From positions 9,812 to 16,000 of the forward strand of contig NVUU01000016.1 of the NCBI GenBank assembly GCA_002402025.1: a DNA stretch of 6,189 nucleotides. Direction: 5' to 3'. This document shows positions 1 to 6,028 of this stretch, piece after piece. The stretch's first letter is position 1. Each line of letters opens with the position of its first letter. This DNA is from Candidatus Aerophobota bacterium (lineage in GTDB: Bacteria; Chlamydiota; Chlamydiia; Chlamydiales; GCA-2402025). Both the position numbers and the translations under genes were made by a program. The notes under the pieces are model-generated. The model was not told the DNA's origin. It worked only from the letters and a program-made list of their open reading frames with translations, and made no database searches.

Positions 1-19
1 CCAAAAATGATTTTTTTGT

Positions 20-25
20 TATAAT
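20..25 (+). promoter_or_regulatory. -10 box of the IS transposase promoter
   Basis: TATAAT, a perfect match to the sigma70 -10 consensus, lies 23 bases before the ATG at 49. The matching -35 box would fall at or before the first base of the window, so it cannot be checked. Predicted transcription start is about 31-33, which is inside the hairpin described at 23-46. Confidence 0.5.
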
Positions 26-46
26 TCTCCTGAAAACAGGAGAATT
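23..46 (+). promoter_or_regulatory. Perfect hairpin covering the transposase ribosome binding site
   Basis: Two perfectly complementary 10-base arms, AATTCTCCTG and CAGGAGAATT, are separated by the loop AAAA. The right arm contains the Shine-Dalgarno sequence AGGAG, which lies about 6 bases before the ATG at 49. A transcript entering from outside the element would fold and hide the ribosome binding site. A transcript started from the -10 box at 20-25 would begin near the loop and lack the left arm. IS10 and IS50 are known to use this kind of protection against read-through expression; its use here is inferred. Confidence 0.6.
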
Positions 47-48
47 TC

Positions 49-473
49 ATGACTAAACTCAACTCAGCTTTGCATCGCAAACTCCTAAAAAGAAAACCCC
101 TTTACGTCAACAGCAATTCCTAGAAGAAATGCGCCAGATTGTTCCATGGAAGAAAATGGCAAAAGTCATCCGCCCACATTACTACAGCAACAAAACGGGT
201 AGGCCTGCGTATGATCTGGTCTTAATGATTAAAATTCATTGTCTCCAACAGTGGTATAATTTGGGAGATCTAACGATGGAGGAGGCGATCTATGATCGCC
301 TCTCTTTTGCCAGGTTTCTTGATATAGACCTGATGAACAATCGGGTTCCAGATGAAACGACCATTCTTAGCTTCAGGCATCTGATAGAGAAAAACAACCT
401 TGCAAAACAGCTGTTTGAATTGATCAATAGGATTAGGATCGGCGCTCATTACAATACCGCAGTGGATTTATAA
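49..473 (+). pseudogene. Truncated, frameshifted IS5-family transposase
   Basis: This is the N-terminal third of an IS5-family (InsH/DUF772) transposase, the enzyme that would move the element by DDE chemistry. The readable part runs from about 57 to 428 in one frame. It shows the family's N-terminal signature: FLEEM before the ATG at 129, then VPW, RPAYDL, IHCLQQWYNLGDLTMEEAIYD, and VPDETTILSFRHLIEKNNLAKQLFELIN. The natural start is probably the ATG at 49, preceded by AGGAG. That ATG is one base out of frame with the body: its own frame ends at a TAG at 121-123. Adding one A to the AAA run at 55-57 would give MTKTQLSFASQTPKKKTPLRQ running straight into the body. The 129 ATG is therefore only an internal methionine. 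After about base 428 the family similarity stops, a short unrelated tail follows, and the frame ends at 473. The catalytic DDE region (usual total length roughly 300 residues or more) is absent, so the element cannot be active on its own. Confidence 0.85.
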
Positions 474-576
474 TAATATTATATACATTTATTTGGTTGT
501 GTTTTGTAATTAAATGCAGTTGATTAATAAAATCTTGTTAAAATAAGAAGAGAAATAAATGATTTAGATAGAAAGT

Positions 577-604
577 TACGCCAGCAAAAAACTTTGCTGG
601 CGTA
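577..604 (-). terminator. Strong stem-loop just after the AraC-type gene
   Basis: A perfect 12-base stem (TACGCCAGCAAA paired with TTTGCTGGCGTA) closes a 4-base loop, starting 5 bases past the TAG stop of the regulator gene. On the minus strand the run after the stem is ACTTTCTATC, only moderately T-rich. On the plus strand it is TAGTCTATTTT. The stem may end transcription of the regulator and also block transcripts coming from the IS remnant on the other strand. The position and stem are seen directly; terminator function is inferred because the U-tract is imperfect. Confidence 0.6.
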
Positions 605-608
605 TAGT

Positions 609-1451
609 CTATTTTAGAGGGATAAAGATTTTCGTGATGAGTTTCTCAGGGTTTGTATCTTTGTACTCTTTATTAAAGTACTCACTAAGAACAAGCCTTG
701 AGTCATCGCATCTTTCTTTACTTTCAGAAAACCATTTTAAAAAAATCTGATCGAAGGTTTCTTTAAGGCCTTCATAAGATCCTTTGTGTATGAAAATCGC
801 ACATTTTCCACCTTTATAGGTTTGCCTGCTAAGCCCATGTTCTTCTTTTGCTCCAGAAGAAATGTGTATGCATGCATCGTATCTTAGGTTTTCTTTATCT
901 GTAATATTGGGATCGTCATGAGAGATTCCAAAGAAGCGAAGTTCTTTAGACTCTAGATGTTTTTCCTCAATATAGTGATTGAGTTTCTCCCAGGCTTTAA
1001 CTCCTGATTTCCTGTAGTCCCCTTGTTCTCTTATAAAATGAAGATCAAGGTTATCAATATTCTCTATAGTGTCCGGCTTTATCATAGCTATTTCCTTTAA
1101 ATTTAGTGTGATATTGTAAGCAGACTTAAAAAGAGCCCTAAAGTTTTTAGGTGTATCACCTTTATGCTTTCGGAACGCTTTTGTAAAAGAAGAGGGAGTA
1201 TCAAAACCACTCTCAAGAGCTATGGATGTAACGTTTGCTTTAGAATAAGCAAGTTTTCTCGCAGCTCTGTCAAGGCGTATCCTCTTTACATATTGATAAA
1301 CACTTTCATTCACGACTGATTGAAACACGCGATGAAAATGGAAAGGAGAATAACATGCGATTTCAGCAAGCTGATCCACTGTGATCTTTTCACCGTAGTT
1401 CTCGTCTATATAAAGAAGAACTTTTAAAATTTGTTTTACGTAATGGTCCAT
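609..1451 (-). CDS. AraC-family transcriptional regulator with GyrI-like effector domain
   Basis: A 280-residue cytoplasmic DNA-binding regulator. Residues about 5-105 form the AraC/XylS domain with two helix-turn-helix units. The first is around ITVDQLAEIACYSPFHFHRVFQ (23-44) and the second around VTSIALESGFDTPSSFTKAFRKHKGDTP (74-101), which carries the conserved G-F and F-K-x-F-R-K-x-x-G-x-x-P pattern. Residues about 125-280 match the GyrI-like small-molecule-binding fold found in Rob- and BmrR-type regulators, with GISHDDPN, YDACI and the later KGGKCAIFIHKGSYEGL segment. This order (HTH first, effector domain second) is the Rob-like layout. The ATG at 1451 fits the usual family N-terminus; the ribosome binding site (AGG about 5 bases upstream) is weak. 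It follows the monooxygenase gene by 104 bases with its own candidate promoter. Its ligand and targets cannot be read from the sequence; drug or stress sensing is typical of the family. Confidence 0.88.
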   Translation of the reverse strand: MDHYVKQILKVLLYIDENYGEKITVDQLAEIACYSPFHFHRVFQSVVNESVYQYVKRIRLDRAARKLAYSKANVTSIALESGFDTPSSFTKAFRKHKGDTPKNFRALFKSAYNITLNLKEIAMIKPDTIENIDNLDLHFIREQGDYRKSGVKAWEKLNHYIEEKHLESKELRFFGISHDDPNITDKENLRYDACIHISSGAKEEHGLSRQTYKGGKCAIFIHKGSYEGLKETFDQIFLKWFSESKERCDDSRLVLSEYFNKEYKDTNPEKLITKIFIPLK

Positions 1452-1503
1452 ACTGCCTGTCTTTTTTGTTACTTACATTTGTGAGTATAAGGAAACAGGA
1501 GAC

Positions 1504-1533
1504 ATTATAACTTTTCCATTCCTGCTAAGTTAA
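1504..1533 (-). promoter_or_regulatory. Candidate sigma70 promoter of the AraC-type gene
   Basis: On the minus strand TTAACT (1533-1528), an 18-base spacer and a perfect TATAAT (1509-1504) lie about 53 bases before the regulator's ATG. The -35 is a 4/6 match. A short direct repeat, AGGAGAC with GAAAC close by, sits at 1492-1503 and again at 1542-1556, so copies flank the promoter; it could be an operator for autoregulation. Confidence 0.5.
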
Positions 1534-1555
1534 GTAAAATAGAAACTGTAGGAGA

Positions 1556-2629
1556 CTAGTCTAGAAGGTGTTTGTGCTGCTCGCACTCATGTGCGAGTTT
1601 TTCAAGAAGTTTTTTACATGGGAGTTTTTTGCAAAGAAAGGCTCTTTGCCCGGCCCATAGAGACATGATGTCTATACGTCCAAGATTTTCAGCTTTGTCG
1701 CGGAGGGGTTTGGTGAGTACATGCTGTATAGGATATTCTAAAAATTCTTCTTCGTGGGGCTGCATCTCTTCTATGAAGGTGTTTTTTATGGCTCTTGCGT
1801 ATTTACCAGAGAAGGCCTTTGTAAGGGTTGTTTCATCATGTTTTTGCCTAAGCAGCATGTCTTTATATTCATCAGAGCATCCAGACTCATCAGTTGTAAG
1901 GAATGCCGTTCCCATTTGGGCAGCAGCAGCGCCGTGTTTAAGAGATTTAATAATATCTTCACCGTGCATGATTCCTCCGGAAGAAATAATAGGTATGTTT
2001 ACATGTTTTGAGCAGGCCTCTGTTAGAGAGAAGACAGGAACAAGAGACTCTTTAGCATCTCCGATAAACGTGCCCCTGTGTCCGCCTGCTTCCTTGCCTT
2101 GGCATACGATAAAATCAACACCTGACTTTTCAAGTTCTAGCGCTTCTAAATGAGATGTTGCAGTACCGATAATGGTAACATTTTCATTTTTTAGAGTTTT
2201 TACCCAAGAAGGTTCTAAAATCCCAAAGGTGAAGCTAAAAACTTTGATCTTGTGATCAAGAATGATGTGCATCTGTTCATCAAAATTGGGAACGAAGGGT
2301 TTTGTTGGTAAGGGGAGTGTGACTCCAAGATCATCTGCGTAGGGTTTTAGAACCTTTAGCATAGCTTCTAGATTTGAAGGGTATGCTTCTGCGTGCGTTG
2401 GGATAAAAAGATTAACTGCAAAGGCCTTCTCTGTTTTTTCCTTGATGAGTTTAATTGCTACATCTAAAACGGCGGGCTTCATGTATCCCGCACCAAGAGA
2501 TCCTAAGCCGCCAAAGTTACTTACACAGGAGATAAGTTCAGGTGTTGTGGGGCCTCCTGCCATAGGGGCCTGGATGATCGGGAATTCAAGAGATAGTTTC
2601 TTTGTGAGAAGGGTGTCTTTATAGGGCAT
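1556..2629 (-). CDS. Nitronate monooxygenase-family flavoprotein (NMO/2-nitropropane dioxygenase)
   Basis: A 357-residue soluble TIM-barrel enzyme that binds FMN. The family oxidises alkyl nitronates such as propionate 3-nitronate; some members are NADH:quinone reductases, so the exact substrate is uncertain. Family motifs in order: PIIQAPMAGG (17-26) at the N-terminal flavin site, NFGGLGSLGAGY (38-49), AVNLFIP (71-77), VDFIVCQGKEAGGHRG (171-186) with the candidate catalytic His184, PIISSGGIMHGEDI (213-226) and GAAAAQMGTAFLTTDES (233-249) for FMN phosphate binding, and FSGKYARAIKN (273-283). Length is normal for the family. The start is fixed well: an in-frame TAA lies 12 bases upstream of the ATG at 2629, so no longer form is possible, although the ribosome binding site is poor. 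It lies 59 bases beyond the end of the DUF4143 gene and upstream of the AraC-type gene, which could be its regulator. The long plus-strand frame across this gene is only its antisense shadow. Confidence 0.9.
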   Translation of the reverse strand: MPYKDTLLTKKLSLEFPIIQAPMAGGPTTPELISCVSNFGGLGSLGAGYMKPAVLDVAIKLIKEKTEKAFAVNLFIPTHAEAYPSNLEAMLKVLKPYADDLGVTLPLPTKPFVPNFDEQMHIILDHKIKVFSFTFGILEPSWVKTLKNENVTIIGTATSHLEALELEKSGVDFIVCQGKEAGGHRGTFIGDAKESLVPVFSLTEACSKHVNIPIISSGGIMHGEDIIKSLKHGAAAAQMGTAFLTTDESGCSDEYKDMLLRQKHDETTLTKAFSGKYARAIKNTFIEEMQPHEEEFLEYPIQHVLTKPLRDKAENLGRIDIMSLWAGQRAFLCKKLPCKKLLEKLAHECEQHKHLLD

Positions 2630-2656
2630 AACAGCAGTGTTTTAGATTCATTTTTC

Positions 2657-2685
2657 CTTATAAAGAAAGAAGGGCTCTTGTGCAA
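2657..2685 (-). promoter_or_regulatory. Weak candidate promoter of the monooxygenase gene
   Basis: On the minus strand TTGCAC (2685-2680), a 17-base spacer and TATAAG (2662-2657) lie in the 59-base gap between the DUF4143 gene and the monooxygenase gene. The -10 is a 5/6 match and the -35 only 3/6. The leader would be about 20 bases, without a clear Shine-Dalgarno sequence. Confidence 0.35.
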
Positions 2686-2688
2686 GTT

Positions 2689-3921
2689 CTATCCATTCCA
2701 AAGCGATGAAATAGGTATAGCAAGACGATCTGGTCTAAGTGCTACAACTTCTTTGCCAGGATATAGAATAATTCCTCGGATTAATTTATCTCCGAGCTCT
2801 TTGCCAAGTATATCAAGTCCCTTCCAATCTTCTTTGGAAATGGATTCAGTAGCCTTGACTTCGATGCCAACGATCTGCCCTTTTCTGTTTTCCATAACGA
2901 TATCAACCTCTGCTCCTGTTTGAGTACGGTAGTGATAAAGATCAATTGGATTTTGAAACCAAGAAGTTAATTTTTTTAATTCAAGAAATACGAAATTTTC
3001 TAAGATTGCTCCAAGTAGTCTTCCATTCTCATAAATTTGTTCGGCTCCTACTCGTAGTTGATTAATAAGAAGTCCGGTGTCGCCAAAATACAATTTTGGC
3101 ATTTTAATTAAGCGTTTGGTTCTATTGTTGTGCCAAGCTGGTTGCCTTACTATAAGAAATAAGGATTCTAAGAGAAACATGAAATGAGTAAGGGTCGCAT
3201 ATGGAATGGAAGCGATTCTACTTAATTCCGATAAATTTAGTAGGCATGAACTTCGTGCAGCGATAATACTTAGCAATTTTGACAAATTTCGAGGTTTTGC
3301 AATGTTTGCAATATCTTGTACATCTCTTTCCAAGATAGTTGTTAGTAAATTATCGAACGATAAGTCTCTTGTGATGGCATCGAATGTGAGTGCATCGGGA
3401 TAACCCCCAGCTGTAAAAGCTTCAATCATACTTTCGCGAGTCCAGTGTACTCCGTCCGAAAATTTTGCTTCTTTATCAAACACGAGTTCTAAAAACTTCG
3501 GTTCATTTTTCTGGATTTCACACATAGATAATGGCCACATATGTAATATAAACATGCGACTAGCAAGAGAATCATTAAGCTTGGGTGCTACCAAAGGATT
3601 AGCAGAACCTGTAAGTCCAAACATTCCAGGGGTTCGGTTTTCATCAACAGCAAGTTTTATAGGTAGTGCTATATTGGGCACTCTTTGTACTTCATCTATA
3701 ATAACAGGAGTGGATAGGGCCGAAACAAATCCTTCTGGATCTTCTTGCGCAATACTGAGCTGCCTAAGAGTATCGAAGGTTAGATGCTTCATCCCGAGTC
3801 CTTCTCCAAGTTCTTTCATGAGTGTAGTCTTCCCGGTCTGTCTTGGTCCAATAAGTAAGGTGACAGGGCTTACTTTAAATGATCTTAATAGGCTGTTTTT
3901 CAAGAATCTAGGATATTTCAT
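2689..3921 (-). CDS. AAA-family ATPase with DUF4143 C-terminal domain
   Basis: A 410-residue protein of the common but poorly understood AAA_14/DUF4143 family. The N-terminal ATPase shows Walker A GPRQTGKT (25-32), Walker B VIIDE (73-77) and a sensor-like TGSAN (104-108). A middle section with ILERDV (196-201) and LSELSRIASIPYATLTHFMFLLES (about 230-253) looks like a winged helix. Then follow LYFGDTGLL (277-285) and a C-terminal domain with GAILENFVFLEL (304-315), YRTQTGAEVDIV (331-342) and GIEVKAT (352-358). The last three hold an E...D...E-x-K pattern like PD-(D/E)xK nuclease-fold proteins; whether it cuts DNA is unknown. No signal peptide or membrane segment is seen. Start: ATG at 3921 with GGAG 9 bases upstream. 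All key residues look intact and length is normal. It stands alone, without a partner gene, downstream of obgE, and has a repeat-rich spacer in front. Genes of this family occur in scattered fashion across bacteria, consistent with horizontal transfer; no specific function should be assigned. Confidence 0.9.
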   Translation of the reverse strand: MKYPRFLKNSLLRSFKVSPVTLLIGPRQTGKTTLMKELGEGLGMKHLTFDTLRQLSIAQEDPEGFVSALSTPVIIDEVQRVPNIALPIKLAVDENRTPGMFGLTGSANPLVAPKLNDSLASRMFILHMWPLSMCEIQKNEPKFLELVFDKEAKFSDGVHWTRESMIEAFTAGGYPDALTFDAITRDLSFDNLLTTILERDVQDIANIAKPRNLSKLLSIIAARSSCLLNLSELSRIASIPYATLTHFMFLLESLFLIVRQPAWHNNRTKRLIKMPKLYFGDTGLLINQLRVGAEQIYENGRLLGAILENFVFLELKKLTSWFQNPIDLYHYRTQTGAEVDIVMENRKGQIVGIEVKATESISKEDWKGLDILGKELGDKLIRGIILYPGKEVVALRPDRLAIPISSLWNG

Positions 3922-3961
3922 GTAAAATTGCTCCGAGCTTTATATAAATATAATCGGAATT

Positions 3962-4111
3962 CTCGATAATATTACATAATTTTTTTAAACTATTGCGTAT
4001 AAGATGTTTACTCTAGTATATAGCTTGAGTTCTGTATAAAACATATCCGATATTGAGAAATTATCGAGCATCTCGATAGAATCTATCGACACGGTCGATA
4101 ATTTTACATAA
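3962..4111. repeat. Cluster of TCGATA-type direct and inverted repeats upstream of the DUF4143 gene
   Basis: Two 18-base direct copies match at 16 of 18 positions: CTCGATAATATTACATAA at 3962-3979 and GTCGATAATTTTACATAA at 4094-4111. Between them are an inverted copy of the core, ATTATCGAG at 4060-4068, and a perfect 7-base inverted repeat, TCGATAG-AAT-CTATCGA, at 4073-4089. A 9-base inverted match to the second half of the long repeat, ATGTAAAAT, overlaps the start codon of the ATPase gene at 3920-3928. The rest of the 264-base spacer 3922-4185 has no gene that I can support. A regulatory binding array for the ATPase gene is the simplest reading, but this is inferred. Confidence 0.65.
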
Positions 4112-4185
4112 ATCAGCATAACGAGATAAATAGCAACGAGTAACACTCGTGATTTCAAGCGTTCTGTAATGTTTGGAAGAGTGGA

Positions 4186-5193
4186 TTAGATGTAGCGGAT
4201 CTTGTCTTTCTGAGCGATCTTCTTCACGGCCTTTGTAAAGGTAGCAATACCTTCTTTAGTGGCTGCTGAGATAGGATAAATGGTTTCAAGATCAAAAGGG
4301 TACTTATCCTTGAACTCATTTATGGCAAGATCGTCTTTGTCGATCTTGTTAAGTGCGACAACAAATGGTTTATCAAGTAGATCTTTATTGTATTTCTCAA
4401 GCTCTTTGCGGAGTATGAGGAAGTCTTCTAATGGATCATCTCTAATTTCTGTTGAAACATCTATGACATAAACAAGAACAGATGTTCTTTCGATATGTTT
4501 TAAGAATGAAAACCCAAGACCTTTGTTTTCGTGAGCGCCTTTGATGATCCCTGGGATATCTGCGATATAGACTCTTGAGTAATCATCGAACTCAATAAAG
4601 CTAAGGTTTGGTCTGAGTGTAGTAAATGGATAGTCAGCTGTTTTTACAGCTATAGAAGATAGAGTGTTAAGTAGTGTGGATTTTCCAGCATTTGGAAATC
4701 CTACAAAACCAACATCTGCGATGAGTTTAAGCTCAAGTTCAATCTCGATCTCCCCACCATCTTTGCCAGGTGTGCTTCTATTAGGGGCTCTATTTCGAGA
4801 GGATTTAAAGAATGCGTTACCAAGGCCGCCTTTGCCGCCTTCGCAAAGAAGAAGCTGTTCTTTTTCCGTACCAAAGTCATGGATGATTGCTCTTGTAACT
4901 GGATCTCTTGCGATGGTTCCGCAAGGGATTTTAATGTAAAGGGTTTCACCTTTTTTCCCATTTCTCTGGTTTGAGCCGCCGGTGTTGCCAGCTTTTGCGG
5001 TAATGAATCTTTTATTACGGAACATATCAAGAGAATAAAGATCGGGGCAGCTCTCTAGATAAACAGAACCACCAGGCCCGCCGTTACCACCGGTAGGACC
5101 GCCTTTGGGTAGATATTTCTCTCTACGCCAAGCTACAATGCCATTTCCGCCTTTGCCAGCAGAAATCTTTAGTGTGACAAGATCTTTAAACAT
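4186..5193 (-). CDS. obgE: Obg GTPase, ribosome assembly and stress-response G protein
   Basis: A 335-residue Obg/CgtA GTPase, which binds the 50S subunit and acts in its late assembly, with links to (p)ppGpp signalling in other bacteria. The glycine-rich Obg fold covers residues 1-157, with GKGGNGIVAWRREKYLPKGG (13-32), GGNGGPGG (35-42) and GGKGGLGN (119-126). The G domain has G1 GFPNAGKST (165-173), switch I YPFTTLRPN (188-196), G3 DIPG (212-215), GLGFSFLKHIERT (225-237), G4 NKID (282-285) and G5 SAA (309-311). The protein ends soon after the G domain, so the variable acidic C-terminal extension of E. coli ObgE (about 390 residues) is absent. The ATG at 5193 gives the family's usual MF.D and has AGAGGG 8 bases upstream. 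It is the third gene of the rplU-rpmA-obgE operon, 71 bases after rpmA, with a three-arm hairpin region in that gap. No convincing terminator follows it. Confidence 0.97.
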   Translation of the reverse strand: MFKDLVTLKISAGKGGNGIVAWRREKYLPKGGPTGGNGGPGGSVYLESCPDLYSLDMFRNKRFITAKAGNTGGSNQRNGKKGETLYIKIPCGTIARDPVTRAIIHDFGTEKEQLLLCEGGKGGLGNAFFKSSRNRAPNRSTPGKDGGEIEIELELKLIADVGFVGFPNAGKSTLLNTLSSIAVKTADYPFTTLRPNLSFIEFDDYSRVYIADIPGIIKGAHENKGLGFSFLKHIERTSVLVYVIDVSTEIRDDPLEDFLILRKELEKYNKDLLDKPFVVALNKIDKDDLAINEFKDKYPFDLETIYPISAATKEGIATFTKAVKKIAQKDKIRYI

Positions 5194-5207
5194 GTTTTAG
5201 ACCCTCT

Positions 5208-5249
5208 GAGCCTTAAATTATTTAAGGCTCCACAAAAGTAGAGCCTTAA
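5208..5249 (-). promoter_or_regulatory. Three-arm alternative hairpin between rpmA and obgE
   Basis: Three related arms lie in the 71-base intercistronic gap: 5208-5217 (GAGCCTTAAA), 5221-5230 (TTTAAGGCTC) and 5241-5249 (GAGCCTTAA). The middle arm can pair perfectly with either neighbour: 10 base pairs with a 3-base loop on the obgE side, or 9 base pairs with a 10-base loop on the rpmA side. The obgE-side stem ends one base from the AGAGGG ribosome binding site. Neither stem is followed by a T-run on the minus strand, so a plain terminator is unlikely. Translation control, RNA processing or transcript stabilisation between the two genes is possible; function is inferred. Confidence 0.55.
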
Positions 5250-5264
5250 GATTCCAAATATGAT

Positions 5265-5519
5265 TTATCTAGAAGCTGGAATTATAGAGACAAAAGTTTT
5301 TTTGGACTTTCTAAAAGAAACGGTTCCGTCAGTTAAAGCAAATAGAGAATCATCTTTTGCTCTTTTTACATTCTTTGATGGGTGCCATTTAGTCCCTCTT
5401 TGTCTTATCAGAATACTACCAGCCGTAACAAATTCGCCATGCGCAGTCTTGACTCCAAGCCTCTGCGCTGCAGAATCTCTTCCGTTTCTTGTAGATCCCT
5501 GACCTTTCTTATGTGCCAT
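5265..5519 (-). CDS. rpmA: 50S ribosomal protein L27
   Basis: An 84-residue basic protein of the large ribosomal subunit; its N-terminal tail reaches the peptidyl transferase centre. It shows the family signature from the first residue: [16 protein letters not shown] (1-16), RLGVK (20-24), [21 protein letters not shown] (about 28-50) and [10 protein letters not shown] (56-65). Length is normal. It starts directly with MAHKKG, so there is no cleavable leader of the Firmicutes type. Lysine replaces the more usual glycine in the NVGRG stretch (NVKRAKDD), a small local deviation. AAGGAG lies 7 bases before the ATG. It follows rplU by only 13 bases and precedes obgE, the standard order. Confidence 0.97.
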   Translation of the reverse strand: MAHKKGQGSTRNGRDSAAQRLGVKTAHGEFVTAGSILIRQRGTKWHPSKNVKRAKDDSLFALTDGTVSFRKSKKTFVSIIPASR

Positions 5520-5532
5520 TATTCAGCTCCTT

Positions 5533-5859
5533 TTAGTTGCTCACTATGTCGACGATTTTAACTCTAGAATATTTCTGTCTATGACCAACTTTTCTTCTAA
5601 AATTTTTTCTTTTCTTATATTTATAGCAGATTTTTTTAGGACCTTTTGCAAGACCTAGGATCTCCCCGAGTACTTTTGCACTGTCAACTTTTGGGCTACC
5701 AACTTTCGTTGCTTTTCCATCTGAGACAAGAAGTACAGAGTCAAATTCAATTTTCTTTCCAGAACAATCTTCATCGACACCGTGTAGAAGTTCTACATCG
5801 ATAACATCGTCTTTTTCTACTTTAAACTGGTTTCCACCAGTTTCTATAATTGCGTACAT
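5533..5859 (-). CDS. rplU: 50S ribosomal protein L21
   Basis: A 108-residue large-subunit protein that binds 23S rRNA. Family features: MYAIIETGGNQFKVEKDDVIDVE at the N-terminus (1-23), a central beta domain with VLGEILG, and the basic C-terminal block YKYKKRKNFRRKVGHRQKYSRVKI, which is the family's rRNA-binding signature. The start is the ATG at 5859: GGGAGGA sits 4 bases upstream and the product begins exactly as L21 proteins do. The same frame is open to a TTG at 5952, but this would place 31 non-L21 residues across the promoter, so it is rejected. It is the first gene of rplU-rpmA-obgE. Confidence 0.97.
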   Translation of the reverse strand: MYAIIETGGNQFKVEKDDVIDVELLHGVDEDCSGKKIEFDSVLLVSDGKATKVGSPKVDSAKVLGEILGLAKGPKKICYKYKKRKNFRRKVGHRQKYSRVKIVDIVSN

Positions 5860-5901
5860 GTATCCTCCCGAAGATTGTAAAGCGCAAGCGTGTATGGGGA
5901 A

Positions 5902-5918
5902 GTAATTTAAAAAATTAC
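5902..5918 (-). promoter_or_regulatory. Hairpin at the predicted 5' end of the rplU mRNA
   Basis: GTAATTT and AAATTAC form a perfect 7-base stem with a 3-base loop. It begins almost at the predicted transcription start (about 5917), leaving roughly 40 bases to the rplU ATG. Such a 5'-end stem could stabilise the mRNA, but it is A/T-only apart from one pair and so weak. A role in autoregulation by L21 cannot be read from the sequence. Confidence 0.35.
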
Positions 5919-5923
5919 AGATG

Positions 5924-5952
5924 ATAATACGTGAGAAACCCCTCAAAGTCAA
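5924..5952 (-). promoter_or_regulatory. Sigma70-type promoter of the rplU-rpmA-obgE operon
   Basis: On the minus strand TTGACT (5952-5947; 5/6), a 17-base spacer and TATTAT (5929-5924; 5/6) form a near-ideal housekeeping promoter. An eight-T run (5964-5957) just upstream of the -35 could act as an UP-like A/T tract or as the tail of the preceding gene's terminator. The leader would be about 57 bases. The strength fits a ribosomal protein operon. Confidence 0.75.
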
Positions 5953-6028
5953 CTTTAAAAAAAAGGCTTATCTTCAAAATAATAAATATGTTGAAAAGAC
6001 GTGACTGCCCTCGTGGGGATTAGTGGAT

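Noticed and set aside
1572..2153. 193-codon open frame on the plus strand
   Set aside because: It lies wholly antisense to the well-supported monooxygenase gene, has a composition rich in Ser/Cys/Leu typical of shadows, and matches no family I recognise.
2619..2651. Ten-codon upstream frame overlapping the monooxygenase start (minus strand, ATG at 2651)
   Set aside because: It has an AAGG nearby, but the predicted transcription start is at or after this ATG, and ten codons are too few to support on sequence alone.
3554..3925. 123-codon plus-strand frame over the 5' part of the DUF4143 gene
   Set aside because: It is antisense to the Walker A and Walker B coding region of an intact gene and shows no motifs of its own.
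3962..4111. CRISPR-like array
   Set aside because: There are only two long repeat copies, 132 bases apart and not identical, with mixed orientations of the core; spacing and number do not fit CRISPR.
4136..4150. Small inverted repeat ACGAGT-AAC-ACTCGT downstream of obgE
   Set aside because: The stem is only six base pairs and no T-run follows on the minus strand, so I do not call it a terminator.
4701..5030. 109-codon minus-strand frame inside obgE
   Set aside because: It is an alternate frame of the same strand within the conserved Obg and G1 regions, with no recognisable domain.
5860..5952. N-terminal extension of L21 from a TTG at 5952
   Set aside because: The TTG is part of the -35 box, the extra residues do not resemble L21, and the ATG at 5859 has a strong GGGAGGA ribosome binding site.
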